From positions 248,001 through 312,000 of the forward strand of contig CAWCTX010000015.1 of assembly GCA_963798505.1 (NCBI GenBank): a stretch of 64,000 nt of DNA, written 5' to 3'. The position numbers and the translations under genes were made by a program. The DNA comes from CAVWSM01 sp963798505. GTDB taxonomy: Bacteria > Actinomycetota > Actinomycetes > Jiangellales > Jiangellaceae. Numbering within the stretch: the first letter of the stretch is position 1; every line of letters starts with the position of its first letter. The notes beneath the pieces were generated by a model. The model did no database searches and was not told the origin of the DNA. It worked only from the letters and a program-made list of their open reading frames with translations. This document shows positions 1-12,666 of the stretch, one piece after another.

Positions 1-3275
<3,275 letters not shown>

Positions 3276-3536
3276 TCCAAAACGCGAACACCCACCCCAC
3301 CCCAAACAGAGCAGAACAAGCGCCACAAACCAAGAAAAAACAGTCCAAACCCCGGCAACAAACAACTGACACCCCCACCAAAGTGAGAGTCAGTGTCAAT
3401 CACCAAAGGAACCCAACCCCACACAACAGTGCAGGGCACGGGGCCAAACAAATGGCATCAACAACACAAGACACACTGTTGAGTTCTCAAACATCGAACC
3501 CAGCCACCCCACCAACAGGCGACAGGCACTCGACCA
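3276..3536 (-). other. rRNA operon leader with processing motif
   Basis: This is the transcribed leader between the predicted promoter and 16S rRNA. At 3472-3491 the minus strand reads TTTGAGAACTCAACAGTGTG, a motif widely conserved in actinobacterial rrn leaders and linked to rRNA processing. No reading frame here looks like a protein gene. Confidence 0.75.
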
Positions 3537-3565
3537 AACTTACCGGAACAGACCCGCCGTGGCAA
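3537..3565 (-). promoter_or_regulatory. Predicted rRNA operon promoter
   Basis: On the minus strand TTGCCA (3560-3565) is followed after exactly 17 bases by TAAGTT (3537-3542). It lies about 45 bases upstream of the conserved leader motif, where actinobacterial rrn promoters usually sit. The -10 matches TATAAT in four of six positions. There could be further promoters upstream. Confidence 0.5.
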
Positions 3566-3761
3566 ACCCGAACCGGCCCAACCCAGCCTCAATCAGAGCG
3601 CGCGAACGCTCGAGATCCGAACCGGGAAGATGTCCACCGATCGGCCGCCTCACAGGGCGTCCCGCATCGCGCGGCAGGCAGAACTGTACGCACTCTGTGC
3701 GCGGCATCCAAATCTGCAGGTCAGACCGGGATCGATCTTGAAACCATGATCGCTTGCGCGG
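3566..3761. other. Intergenic region upstream of rRNA, no gene seen
   Basis: This stretch lies between the zinc-ribbon gene and the predicted rrn promoter. I see no credible coding frame and no strong hairpin. It may hold additional rrn promoter elements or the 3' end of the upstream transcript. Confidence 0.5.
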
Positions 3762-4052
3762 TCAGTCGAAGAGGTCCTCGAGGAAGGACTTCCGCTTCTT
3801 GGCGGGCTTGCCGTAGCCCTGCTGGTAGCCGCGCTCATAGCCATAGCTCGGCTGCGGCTGCGGCGCCGGCGTCGGAGCTGCCGGCGGCGGGGTCGGCTGG
3901 TTCCCGTGCCAGGAGTTCTCCGCGTCGACCAGCCGCTCGAGCTCGCCCCGGTCGAGGAAGATCCCGCGGCACTCCGTGCATTGGTCGACGACCACGCCAC
4001 TGCGCTCGTACTGGCGCATTTGGCCTTGGCACTTCGGGCACGTAAGGAGCAT
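3762..4052 (-). CDS. TFIIB-type zinc-ribbon protein
   Basis: A 96-residue protein. Residues 1-40 carry CPKC...CTEC plus FLDRGELERL, the zf-TFIIB zinc-ribbon family; the two CxxC pairs should bind one zinc ion. The middle is rich in Pro, Ala and Gln, and the C-terminus is basic then acidic (KKRKSFLEDLFD). The start chosen is the ATG at 4052 because the domain begins immediately after it; the frame is open further upstream but without homologous character. The family has no settled function. It lies directly upstream of the rRNA operon on the same strand. Confidence 0.85.
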   Translation of the reverse strand: MLLTCPKCQGQMRQYERSGVVVDQCTECRGIFLDRGELERLVDAENSWHGNQPTPPPAAPTPAPQPQPSYGYERGYQQGYGKPAKKRKSFLEDLFD

Positions 4053-4131
4053 TACTGGGGCTCGCCTTCTTCTAGGTCGTGGAAATTGACATCCGAATGA
4101 CCCAACGAGCCGCCACCGGACCGGGTTCCAG

Positions 4132-4908
4132 TCACACTCGCACGGTCTGACCGGGGTGCGGCACATGGGTAACCACGTCTGGCGCGCGCTCGGCGGCGAA
4201 CTTCGCGAACAACGACCCCGGCTTACGGAACAGGGCGTCGCGGAACCCCGCCAAGCCCAGCGGCCAGAACGTCCCGTAATGGATCGGCAGCACCACTCGC
4301 GGCCGCAGCAGCGCTACAGCCTCAGCCGCGGCCACCGGATCGAGGTGCCCTCCGCGAAGAGGCGTCGGCGCCCAGCCGCCGACAGGCAGGAGCGCGAGAT
4401 CAATGCCCAGTGAACCGATCGCGGTCATCCCGTCGAAAAGGGCGGTGTCGCCGGGGAAGTACGTTGTCGCGCTGCCGCGCACCACGTAGCCAACCGCCTC
4501 GGCCTCCCATGTCGACCACGGTCCCCGCGCCCCACGGTGCTGCGCCTCGACAACGCGGACCTCCAGGTCGCCATGCCTGACCACATCCCCCACAGCGACC
4601 TCGCGCACGTCCAGCCGTGCCACGCGGTGCCGCACCGCGGGGCCGAGGCCGTGCGGCACCAGGACCGTCGCAGCTGGGTGCACCCGCCGTAGCGACCCGA
4701 TGTGCAGGTGGTCGGCATGCGCATGCGAGACGAGTACGAGGTCGGCCGCGTAGGCGGCTCGGGGCACCGCGCCGCCGCCCCGCCGGTAGAGGTGCGCCAG
4801 CCGGTCGACGAACACCGGATCGGTGAGCACCCGGTGGCCGGAGTCGACGAGAGTGAGCGTCGCGTGGCCCCACCAGGTGACCTCCACACCCACGGCAGCC
4901 TCCCCCAT
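4132..4908 (-). CDS. MBL-fold metal-dependent hydrolase, UlaG-like
   Basis: 258 residues of metallo-beta-lactamase fold. The start WWGHATLTL, the metal-binding motif SHAHADHLH (about residue 70), GDTALFDG (about 150) and LPIHYGTF (about 210) are in the order seen in UlaG-like or YtnP-like Zn-dependent hydrolases. The substrate cannot be read from sequence. I start at the ATG of MGEAAVG (4908), since the 41 upstream residues in frame look like shadow coding. It follows the helicase gene closely on the same strand and may be co-transcribed. Confidence 0.85.
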   Translation of the reverse strand: MGEAAVGVEVTWWGHATLTLVDSGHRVLTDPVFVDRLAHLYRRGGGAVPRAAYAADLVLVSHAHADHLHIGSLRRVHPAATVLVPHGLGPAVRHRVARLDVREVAVGDVVRHGDLEVRVVEAQHRGARGPWSTWEAEAVGYVVRGSATTYFPGDTALFDGMTAIGSLGIDLALLPVGGWAPTPLRGGHLDPVAAAEAVALLRPRVVLPIHYGTFWPLGLAGFRDALFRKPGSLFAKFAAERAPDVVTHVPHPGQTVRV

Positions 4909-4939
4909 CCGAGTGCTCCGGAGTCTTGCCCAGAACCGC

Positions 4940-6707
4940 TCAGGCGTCGCGTTCCAAGGCCCAACTGCGGACGGTGTCGATCCGCCTCCGCAAGTCAGAC
5001 GCCGAGGCCTGCGCCGCGGGCGGACCACCACAGTCGCGGATCAGCTCGGCGTGGATGACGCCGTGCGGACGCCCGGTGCGGTGGTGCCAGGCGCCAACGA
5101 GCCCGTTGAGCTCGCGGCGGAGGGTAGCCAGCATTCTCGTGCGTGTCCGGCTCGACCGCGTCGTCGGCGGCGGAGACTCGGCCGCGCTTGCCCCCCGCCA
5201 GCTGGTCGGCCTGCCGCCGCTGCAGGAGAGCGGTGACCTGCTCGGGCTCGAGCAAGCCCGGGATGCCGAGGAATTCCGCCTCCTCCGCACTGCCGACCGC
5301 AGCGCCAGCGCCGAACTCGCCGCCGTCATAGAGCACCCGGTCGAACTCAGCCGCACTGCCCAGCGCCTCGAACGCCGACCCCGCCAGCTCGTCCGTGGCC
5401 TGCTCCGCTGTCTGCGCCTGCGCGACGAGGGCGTCCTCCTCGGCAAAGAGATCGTCGCCAGGTGCCGCGTTGCCGAGCACGTGGTCGCGCTCCGCTTCCA
5501 GCGCCGCCGCATGCCCCAGCAATACCGGCACGCTCGGTAGGAATACGGACGCGGTCTCGCCACGCCGACGTACCCGCACGAAGCGCCCGACGGCCTGCGC
5601 GAAGTACAGCGGGGTCGACGCCGACGTGGCGTACACACCGACCGACAGCCGAGGCACGTCGACTCCCTCGCTCACCATGCGCACGGCGACCATCCACCGG
5701 CTGTCCGACTCGGCGAACTCCTGGATGCGCTTCGATGCGCGAGGATCGTCAGACACCACGACGGTCACCGATTCACCGCAAACCGAGCGGAGCTGCCGCG
5801 CATAGGCCCGCGCGTGCTCCTGGTCGGTCGCGATGACGAGCCCGCCCGCGTCCGGCACGTGCCGGCGCACCTCCGTCAGCCGGGTGTCGGCGGCCTGCAG
5901 CACGGCCGGGACCCACTCGCCCTGCGGGTCGAGCGCCGTGCGCCACGCCTGCGCGGTCAGGTCCTTGGTGAGCGGCTCCCCCAGCCGTGCCGACACCTCG
6001 TCGCCGGCCCGAGTACGCCAATGCATCTCCCCGCCGTACGCGAGGAAGATCACCGGCCGTACGACGCCGTCGCGCAGTGCTTCGGCGTATCCGTACGTGT
6101 GGTCGGCGGCGCTGCGACCGATGCCGTCACCATCGAGCGCGTACGTGACGAACGGGATCGGGTTGGTGTCAGAGCGAAAGGGCGTGCCCGTCAGGCCCAG
6201 CCGCCGCGCCGCGGGGTCGAACGCCTCCTGCACCGCCTCGCCCCACGACAGCGTGTCGCCCGCGTGGTGGATCTCGTCGAGGATCACAAGGGTGCGGCGG
6301 TTCTCGCAGCGCGCTCGATGCAGCATCGGGTGCGCGGCGACGCCCGCGTAGGTCACGGCAACGCCGGTGTAGTCCCTGCTCGTACGACCGCGCCGCCCGG
6401 AGAACGCCGGGTCGAGCCGGATGCCGACGCGCTCGGCCGCCTGAGCCCACTGCCGCTTGAGATGCTCGGTCGGCGCCACGACGGTGAGCTGGGCGATCTG
6501 CCGGCGGGCGAGCAGCTCGCTCGCCGCGCGAAGCGCGAACGTGGTCTTCCCCGCGCCGGGCGTCGCGACGGCCAGGTAGTCGCGTGGGGCACGCGCGAGG
6601 TAGTCGTCGAGCGCGGCGCGCTGCCAGGCCCGGAGCTTGTCGGCGGTCCCCCACGGTGCACGGTTCGGGTAGGCGGGCGACAGGTGCCCGGCGGCGGAGG
6701 TGCTCAC
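4940..6707 (-). CDS. DEAD/DEAH-box helicase, frame broken near its C-terminus
   Basis: Superfamily 2 helicase. Walker A ATPGAGKTT is near residue 50, DEIHH (motif II) near 150, LTGTPFRSD (motif III) near 175 and a C-terminal RecA-like half includes the QAVGRFVR motif VI. The GTG at 6707 (VSTSAAG) is the likely start. The frame shifts at about 5133-5140: the conserved actinobacterial tail ELNGLVGAWHHRTGRPHGVI is read in a different frame that ends at 4940. Without correction the product would end in low-complexity Arg/Pro sequence. One surplus base explains the break. Upstream it is divergent from the DUF3039 gene. Confidence 0.85.
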
Positions 6708-6792
6708 GGTTCCCTTCGGTCCGGCGGGCAGCAACGACCCGGCAGCCTAACGGGCTGCGCCGACAACGGTGGGCGGGTTCTATCCTGGGGAG

Positions 6793-7079
6793 GTGAGCAC
6801 CCAGCTGAGTCCAGGCGCCGAGACCCTTGTGGACCGCCGGACTGAAACACTGAGAAAGCCCTCCACCGGCGACGGCGATCACGAGCGCTTCTCGCACTTC
6901 GTGGCCAAGGACAAGCTCACCGAGGCCATGGTCAACGGCACGCCCGTGGTGGCGCTGTGCGGCAAGGTGTGGGTGCCCAGCCGCGACCCCCAGCGGTTCC
7001 CGGTCTGCCCGCAGTGCAAAGAAATGTTCGGCAAGATGCCTGAGGGCGGAGGACGGCGAGGGCGGCGAGGACGAGCTAG
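6793..7079 (+). CDS. DUF3039 family protein, 3' end uncertain
   Basis: A small protein with the DUF3039 core: ERFSHFVAKDKLTEAMVNGT, then PVVALCGKVWVPSRDPQRFP, then CPQCKEMFGKM; the Cys residues look like a zinc site. Function unknown; the family is actinobacterial. The GTG at 6793 is preceded at six bases by TATCCT (6781-6786), suggesting a leaderless transcript. The C-terminus is unclear. The current frame turns Arg-rich after MPEGG, while another frame gives an acidic tail EDGEGGEDE near 7049-7075, so a base is probably lost or gained near 7050. A TAG at 7077-7079 is the plausible true end. Confidence 0.7.
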
Positions 7080-7998
7080 GCCGACGCCTGGCTTCTGCTC
7101 CCACCGGCTCCACGACTTCTGCAATGCGTGGATGCCCGCTTGCACGGCCGGCCGTCGTGCGCCGGCCGTCCGCACAACGACTTCGATGAGCCTCGCCGGT
7201 GCCGGGTCGAGCTGTACGACTCGCAGGCCGGGAGGCAGCGACGGTCGCGCCAACCGTACGACGAGCGCCACGCCAAGCCCCGCCGCGACAAGCTCGAACT
7301 GGGTTGAGTATTCCGCCGCGTAGAACCGCAGCCGCGGCTCGATCCCGTGGCGCCGCATGGCTTCGGTCAGCCATCGGTGGCAGACGCTGCCCTGCGGCGA
7401 GCTGATCCAGTCGGCTTCGCGCACGACTTCTTCGACCTGGACGACGCCGCGCTCGGCAAACGGATGGTCGGCACGCACCACGAGATCGGCTTTGTCGGTG
7501 CCCAGCCCGAAGGCCTGGGTGGCTTCGGGCACGACAAGCGGAAGGTCGTCCCAGCCGTGCGTGACGGCCATGTCCAGGTCACCGTTGAGCAGCGGCGTCA
7601 TGACGAGATGCGGGTCGAGCTCGTCGAACCGTAGGTCGAGGTCGGGGTGCTCACGGTGCAATGTCACAGCGCATCGGGCAGCAGCGCCCGTGACGCCGTC
7701 GCGAACGCGCCGATGGCGAGCCGGCCGGTGACAGACTCGTGGTGTTCCTGCAAGGCGGCGGACGCTAGCTCGGCTCGGTCGAGCAGATCACGCGCGTGCT
7801 CGGCAAGCAGGATGCCGGCGTCGGTGAGCCGGATGCCGCGACCCTCCCGCTCGAGCAGCACCGAGCCTGTCTCACGTTCCAGCCGGGACAGCTGCTGGGA
7901 GACCGCCGAGGGGGTGAACCGAGCGCCTCGGCCGCACCGCCGACCGAGCCGTGCTGGGCGACCGCCCAGAGGGCGCGCATGCGACCCAGATCAATCAT
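7076..7998 (-). pseudogene. LysR-family transcriptional regulator, frame broken twice
   Basis: A LysR-type regulator split over three frames. Residues 1-27 (MIDLGRMRALWAVAQHGSVG) begin at the ATG 7998. The rest of the HTH (FTPSAVSQQLSRLERETGS) is in a second frame from about 7919. The effector-binding domain (TLHREHPDLDLRFDELDPH onward) is in a third from about 7672. Joined, they give a normal-length protein of about 300 residues. It is transcribed divergently from the EamA transporter gene 45 bp away, the usual arrangement when LysR controls the exporter. Breaks could be assembly errors or real decay; the end near 7076 is uncertain. Confidence 0.75.
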
Positions 7999-8043
7999 GT
8001 AGTGATGCTACATCTTCGGGAAAGGAATATTTGCTTGTCCTGA

Positions 8044-8980
8044 ATGATCGTCCGCTCCGAGAGTGAAGAGGTGCGCATCCGGCATGTGTTCCTCGCCGTC
8101 TGCATAGCCCTGGTCTGGGGCTTCAACTTCGTGGTCATCGAGGTGGGGCTCGACCGATTGCCGCCACTGCTCTTCTCGGCTCTCCGATTCGCGCTGGCGG
8201 CGCTGCCTGCGGCACTGGTCGTTCGATCGCCCCGGGTCTCGTGGCGCTGGGTTGTCGTCGTGGCCATGCTGCTCGGGGTCGGCCAGTTCAGCCTGCTGTT
8301 CTGGGGGATGGACATCGGGATGCCCGCGGGCCTGTCGTCGCTCGTACTCCAGTCACAGGCGGTGTTCACCGCGGCGTTCGCGGCGTTATTGCTGAGTGAG
8401 CGGCCCGGCGGCGACGGTTGCTGGGGCTCGGCATCGCCCTCGCGGGCATCGGTCTCGTGGCGGCGGACCTCACGGGCCAGGCGACGGTCCTCTCGTTCGT
8501 CTTGGTGGTCGGCGCCGCCGCCTGCTGGGGCGCTTCCAACGTCGCGACTCGGGTCGCGAAGCCCCCGACGTGCTGAGCTTCATGGTGTGGGTCAGTGCGG
8601 TCGCCGCACTGCCGCTGTTCGGGCTCAGCCTCGTCTTCGAGGGCTGGGAAAGGATGTCCAAGCCGTACGGTCCATCGACCTGACTGGGCTGGGCGCGCTT
8701 GGCTATATCGCATTCGCGTCGACGCTGTTCGGCTTCGGGGTCTGGGGCTGGCTGCTGCGCCGCTACGACGCGTCGGCATGTCGCCCCGTTCTCCCTGCTC
8801 GTGCCGGTGTTCGGCATGTCCTCGGCCGCGCTGTTGCTGCACGAGCGATTCGGTGTCCTCGACGTGCTCGGCGGTCTGCTCGTGGTGACCGGTGTGCTGC
8901 TCGGCAACGCCAAACCGCGACGTCGTGAGCCGACGGGCGAAGGCGAGAAGGCAGCCTTGGAGCCGGCGCGGTCAGTTGAG
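8044..8980 (+). pseudogene. EamA/DMT-family transporter, frame broken about four times
   Basis: Drug/metabolite transporter family membrane protein. Residues 1-120 (IRHVFLAVCIALVWGFNFVV and following) show the first EamA repeat in one frame. Later transmembrane segments (LGLGIALAGIGLVAADL; VLSFMVWVSAVAALPLFGLS; LGALGYIAFASTLFGFGVWG; FSLLVPVFGMSSAALLLHER) appear in order in changing frames, with shifts near 8403, 8560, 8660 and 8773. The order and spacing are those of a ten-segment exporter of amino acids or metabolites. It is divergent from a similarly broken LysR gene. As read, no full-length protein would be made; the exact 3' end is unclear. Confidence 0.75.
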
Positions 8981-9532
8981 ACTCGGATCGGGCGGGTAGT
9001 TCGCGACCATCGCCAGCGGCGCCGGCTGCCGGCGCAGCACGGCCCGCCACAGGTCGTCGGGCTCCCCCGTGAACGCGTCACCCGGCTCAGCGTCGACGAT
9101 GTACCACGCGCCCTCGGTGATCTCGTCCTCGAGCTGCCCGTCGGACCAGCCGGCGTAGCCCGCGAAGATCCGCATCGCCTGCAGGCCGCCAGTCAGAACC
9201 TCGGGAGGCGTGTCGAGGTCGACGAGACCGAGACCGTCGACGACGCGCCGTACACCGATGGGGTCGGCTCCCGCCGGCACCGCCACCAGGCCCAACGCCG
9301 AGTCGAGGGCGACGGGACCGCCTTGGAACACGACGTCGGGCGCCGACACCAATGGCTCCCAGTCGGGCAGGACGTCGGTCACCGGGACCATGGTGGGCCG
9401 GTTGACCACGACGCCAAGCGCGCCCTCGTCGGTGTGCTCGAGCATGAGCACGACCGCGCGCGCGAAGTTGGGGTCGACCAGTGCCGGTGTCGCCACCAGC
9501 AGCCGGCCGGTGAAGCTCAACGCGTCGCTCAC
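8972..9532 (-). CDS. YqgE/AlgH family protein
   Basis: 186 residues matching the YqgE/AlgH (DUF179) family: LTGRLLVATP-type start (here SFTGRLLVATPALVDPNF), LMLEHTDEGALGVVVNRP, FQGGPV and the closing IFAGYAGWSDGQLEDEI. The biochemical function of the family is not settled. The GTG start at 9532 overlaps the stop of the VanZ gene by four bases (GTGA), so the two genes are translationally coupled and the start is well fixed. It converges with the broken EamA gene at its 3' end. Confidence 0.9.
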   Translation of the reverse strand: MSDALSFTGRLLVATPALVDPNFARAVVLMLEHTDEGALGVVVNRPTMVPVTDVLPDWEPLVSAPDVVFQGGPVALDSALGLVAVPAGADPIGVRRVVDGLGLVDLDTPPEVLTGGLQAMRIFAGYAGWSDGQLEDEITEGAWYIVDAEPGDAFTGEPDDLWRAVLRRQPAPLAMVANYPPDPSLN

Positions 9533-9873
9533 CTTGCCATGATCTCTCGCGTCGGCCGTCTGGTCAGGAGAGCGCCGAGTCCGACCCCAACAAGGTCGGC
9601 CACCACGTCCCACGGATCGCCGGTCCGCTCATCGAACAGAGTCGACTGGACCAGCTCGCTGAGCACGGCGTGCGCGGCCAGCACGACCACCAAGGGCACG
9701 ACGGGCAGCCCCGCGCGAACCCCCGCCCAGGCCACGAACGCGAAGATCGCGACATGGACCAGCTTGTCGGCTTGCCCCGCCGAAGGCCCGACGGCACGAG
9801 GCGCGTACAGCACGACGAGCTGAACGACCACCGCCACGGCAAACACCGCGCGATCTCGCCAGGCAGGAGTCAC
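9529..9873 (-). CDS. VanZ-family membrane protein
   Basis: 114 residues with three to four predicted membrane segments (AVFAVAVVVQLVVLY; KLVHVAIFAFVAWAGV; VVPLVVVLAAHAVLSELVQS; VVADLVGVGLGALL). The pattern DKLVHVAIF...SELVQ...DPWDVVADLVGVGLG is the VanZ-like family. VanZ was named for low-level teicoplanin resistance, but this general family has no fixed role. The GTG start overlaps the end of the malic enzyme gene by four bases, and its end overlaps yqgE, giving a three-gene operon. Confidence 0.85.
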   Translation of the reverse strand: MTPAWRDRAVFAVAVVVQLVVLYAPRAVGPSAGQADKLVHVAIFAFVAWAGVRAGLPVVPLVVVLAAHAVLSELVQSTLFDERTGDPWDVVADLVGVGLGALLTRRPTREIMAR

Positions 9874-11280
9874 GAGGCAGTCGCTGCGGCGTGTGCCGCT
9901 GCTGCCTTCTTGACGGCCTCGGCGACGGTCTCTGCCACGTGCGGGTGGAAGACGCTGGGCACGATGTAGGCCGCGTCGACCTCGTCGTCGCCCACCGTCT
10001 GGGCGAGCGCCTCAGCCGCCGCGATGAGCATCGGGGTCGTGACCAGCGCGGCTCTGCGCATCGAGCAGCCCGCGGAAGACGCCGGGGAACGCCAGGACGT
10101 TGTTGATCTGGTTGGGGTAGTCGCTGCGGCCCGTCGCGACCACCATCGCGTGCTCCGACGCGGCCACCGGGTCGACCTCGGGGTCGGGATTGGCGAGCGC
10201 GAACACGATCGACCGGTCGGCCATCGTCGCAATGTCCTCGGCGGTGAGCAGGTTGGGGGCGGCGACCCCGATGAAGACGTCGGCACCGACCAACACCTCA
10301 CGCAGCGAGCCCTGAGCCTGCCGCGGGTTGGTGTAGTCGCGGATCCACGCGTCGCGACCGGCGATGTCCTCGCGGCTGCGATGGATCGCACCCACCCGGT
10401 CGACGAGCACGAGGTCCTGCGCCCCGGAGGCGGCAAGCAGCTGCGCGATCGCCCGGCCGGCCGCCCCGGCACCGGCCATCACGATCTTGAGGTTGGCCAT
10501 CTGCTTGTCGACAACCTTGAGCGCGTTGATCAGGGCGGCGAGTACGACGATCGCGGTGCCGTGCTGGTCGTCGTGGAACACGGGGATGTCCAGCAACTCT
10601 CGCAACCGCTCCTCGATCTCGAAGCAGCGCGGTGCGGAGATGTCCTCCAGGTTGATGCCGGCGAAGACCGGCGCGATGAGCTGGACGGTTCGGACGATCT
10701 CCTCGGTGTCCTGCGTGTCGAGGCAGATCGGGAACGCGTCGATGCCGGCAAACCGCTTGAACAGCGCGGCCTTGCCCTCCATGACCGGCAGGGCCGGCTT
10801 GGGACCGAGGTTGCCGAGCCCCAGCACGGCGGAGCCGTCGGTGACCACGGCGACCGTGTTGCGCTTGATGGTGAGACGACGCGCGTCGTCGGGATTGGCA
10901 GCGATGGCCTGGCAGATGCGAGCGACGCCCGGCGTGTAGGCCATCGACAGGTCGTCACGGTTGCGAATCGGGACCTTGGACACCACCTCGATCTTGCCGC
11001 CGAGATGCAGCAGGAACGTCCGGTCGCTGACCTTGCCGACGGTGACTCCGGGGAGCTCGCGAAGCGCCTCGACGAGCTCGTCGGCGTGCGCGGTCGAGGT
11101 CGCGGCGCAGGTCACGTCGACCTGAAGGCGACCCTCGTGTGATCGGGTGACGTCGAGGCCGGTGACAAACCCGCCCGCCTTCTCCACGGCGTGGGTGAGG
11201 CCGCTGACGGCACTGCCACCAGCCGGCACCTCGAGCCGCACGGTGATCGAGTACGAGATGCTCGGACTTCCGGCCACCAC
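9870..11280 (-). CDS. NAD-dependent malic enzyme with N-terminal ACT-like domain, frame broken near the 3' end
   Basis: Converts malate to pyruvate and CO2. Residues 1-80 form an ACT-like regulatory domain (SITVRLEVPAGGSAVSGLTH). The malic core follows: MAYTPGVARICQAIA, GLGNLGPKPALPVMEGKAAL, NLEDISAPRCFEIE, HDDQHGTAIV and the Rossmann motif GAGAAGRAI. A frameshift near 10054-10060 separates the last 60 residues (ALVTTPMLIAAAEALAQ to the end at 9870), which complete the family's usual length of about 470. One extra C explains it. The GTG at 11280 follows an AAGGAG ribosome-binding site. First gene of an operon with VanZ and YqgE. Confidence 0.9.
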
Positions 11281-11367
11281 AAGTCTCCTTGTCCCGCGGG
11301 CGCCCGCCCAGCGCCCCTACGCATCCTGTCACGCCGGTTGTCACGGCGATGTCCCGCCTCGATCGAG

Positions 11368-11373
11368 TACGGT
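11368..11373 (+). promoter_or_regulatory. Possible -10 box of a leaderless leader ORF
   Basis: TACGGT fits the actinobacterial TANNNT -10 pattern and sits six bases before the ATG of a 20-codon frame, the spacing seen for leaderless mRNAs. No convincing -35 box is visible. Confidence 0.35.
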
Positions 11374-11379
11374 TATCCC

Positions 11380-11442
11380 ATGTACGCGCACGCGCAGCGA
11401 TTTCTGCGCCCCCGGCCGGCAGCTGCCGACCGGTGGGTGTGA
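11380..11442 (+). CDS. Possible 20-residue leader peptide upstream of the PheS-like ligase
   Basis: The frame reads MYAHAQRFLRPRPAAADRWV and stops at TGA 11440-11442, 95 bases before the ligase start. It begins six bases after a TANNNT box, as in a leaderless message. It holds one Tyr, one Phe and one Trp. Its final codons overlap a GC-rich palindrome (CGGCAGCTGCCG), and a strong hairpin follows at 11485-11504. The order short ORF, hairpin, aminoacyl-tRNA-synthetase-like gene is that of an attenuation leader, but no codon run points to one amino acid. This is inference; it could be a chance ORF. Confidence 0.35.
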   Translation: MYAHAQRFLRPRPAAADRWV

Positions 11443-11484
11443 TCGCGCTGCGTCGCGGCCTGCCGGGAGCCTGAGCAGAGCCGG

Positions 11485-11504
11485 TCGGGGGGTGAACCTC
11501 CCGA
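11485..11504 (+). terminator. Hairpin in the leader of the PheS-like ligase gene (attenuator-like)
   Basis: TCGGGGGG and CCTCCCGA pair over eight base pairs (one G-U) around a TGAA loop, followed by a moderately T-rich stretch (TTCGGTTTCTC). It lies between the short ORF and the ligase start, so it could act as an attenuator or shield the ribosome-binding region. Confidence 0.4.
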
Positions 11505-11537
11505 TTCGGTTTCTCGCTTCGAAGGGCTCCCTTTCTC

Positions 11538-12666
11538 ATGACTGTCGCACTGACTCCGGCCGCGGTGGCCGATGCTCTTGCTGTTCCTGACCTCACTCGC
11601 GCCGAGCCCGGGCGGCCCGCGCCCGCGCTGGCCCTGCTCGTCGACGATGCGGTCGCGGCGCTCCGTGCCGCGTGGGGCGTTCCTGCCCGGGTGCTGCACC
11701 TCGCGCCGATCGTGTCGGTCGAGGACAACTACGACCGGCTCGGCTACGAGCCGACAGCCGTGACGCGCGATGCGCGCTACACCCGCTACGTCAGCGAGTC
11801 GTGCCTGCTGCGCAGCCACACCAGCGCCGGAGTGCCGTACGCGCTGCGCTCGCTGGCCGCCGAGACGTACGCACCCGAGGACGTGCTGCTGGCACTGCCC
11901 GGCGTGGTCTACCGGCGCGACTCGATCGATCGGCTGCACTCAGGCACGCCGCACCAGCTCGACCTCTGGCGGGTGAGCCGCTCGCGACGGCTCGATGAGC
12001 ACTATCTCCAGGACATGATCGCCCGGTTGGTCGAGGCGTTGCTGCCCGGGCTGCCATGGCGGACGACGCCGGCCTCGCATCCGTACACAACACAAGGCCG
12101 CCAGATCGACGTACTCGCGGACGGCGAGTGGGTCGAGGTCGCCGAGTGCGGTCTTGCTGCGCCGCACGTGCTGCACGGGGCGGGGCTGCCTGGATGGACT
12201 GGCCTCGCGCTCGGCCTCGGCCTCGATCGGGTGCTCATGCTGCGCAAGGGGCTGCCAGACATCCGGCTCATCCGGTCGGCGGACCCGCGGGTGCAGGGCC
12301 AGCTGTCCGACCTGTCGCCGTATCGGCAGGTGTCGTCACGCCCGCCGGTGCGCCGCGACCTGTCCATCGCGATGCCGGCCGCCTGTCGAGGCGGAGCTGC
12401 TCGGCGACCGGGTGCGGGAGGCTCTCGGCGCTGAGGCGTCGGCGGTCGAGTCGGTGGAGCTGCTGTCGGTGACGGACTACGACGCAGTGCCGGAGGTCGC
12501 CCGCGGTCGAATCGGACTCGACCCGGGCCAGGTCAACGCGCTCGTGCGCGTCGTCCTCCGTCCGGTCGACCGGACGCTGACCGACCGGCAGGCCAACAGG
12601 CTGCGCGACCGGGTCTACGCCGCGCTGCACGAGGGCGCGGTCGGGCAGTGGGCGCTCACCGGCTGA
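11538..12666 (+). CDS. PheS-related class II tRNA-ligase-like protein, frame broken near residue 282
   Basis: The protein resembles the catalytic domain of phenylalanyl-tRNA synthetase alpha: VEDNYDRLGYEPTAVTRDAR, YTRYVSESCLLRSHTS (motif 2-like), GRQIDVLADGEWVEVAECG and motif 3-like GLALGLGLDRVLMLRKGLPD. The last 95 residues (VEAELLGDRVREALGAEASA onward, ending VGQWALTG) look like an FDX-ACB-type anticodon-binding tail but are in another frame after about 12383. As I recall, actinobacterial proteins of this kind are catalogued as a PheS-related mystery ligase (SrmL); substrate unknown. It overlaps the convergent SAM-hydrolase gene by 11 bp. Confidence 0.75.

Noticed and set aside
11440..11537. 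A T-box riboswitch upstream of the PheS-like ligase
   Set aside because: I found no T-box sequence (TGGNACCGCG type) and no specifier-loop structure; only a short ORF and hairpins are visible.
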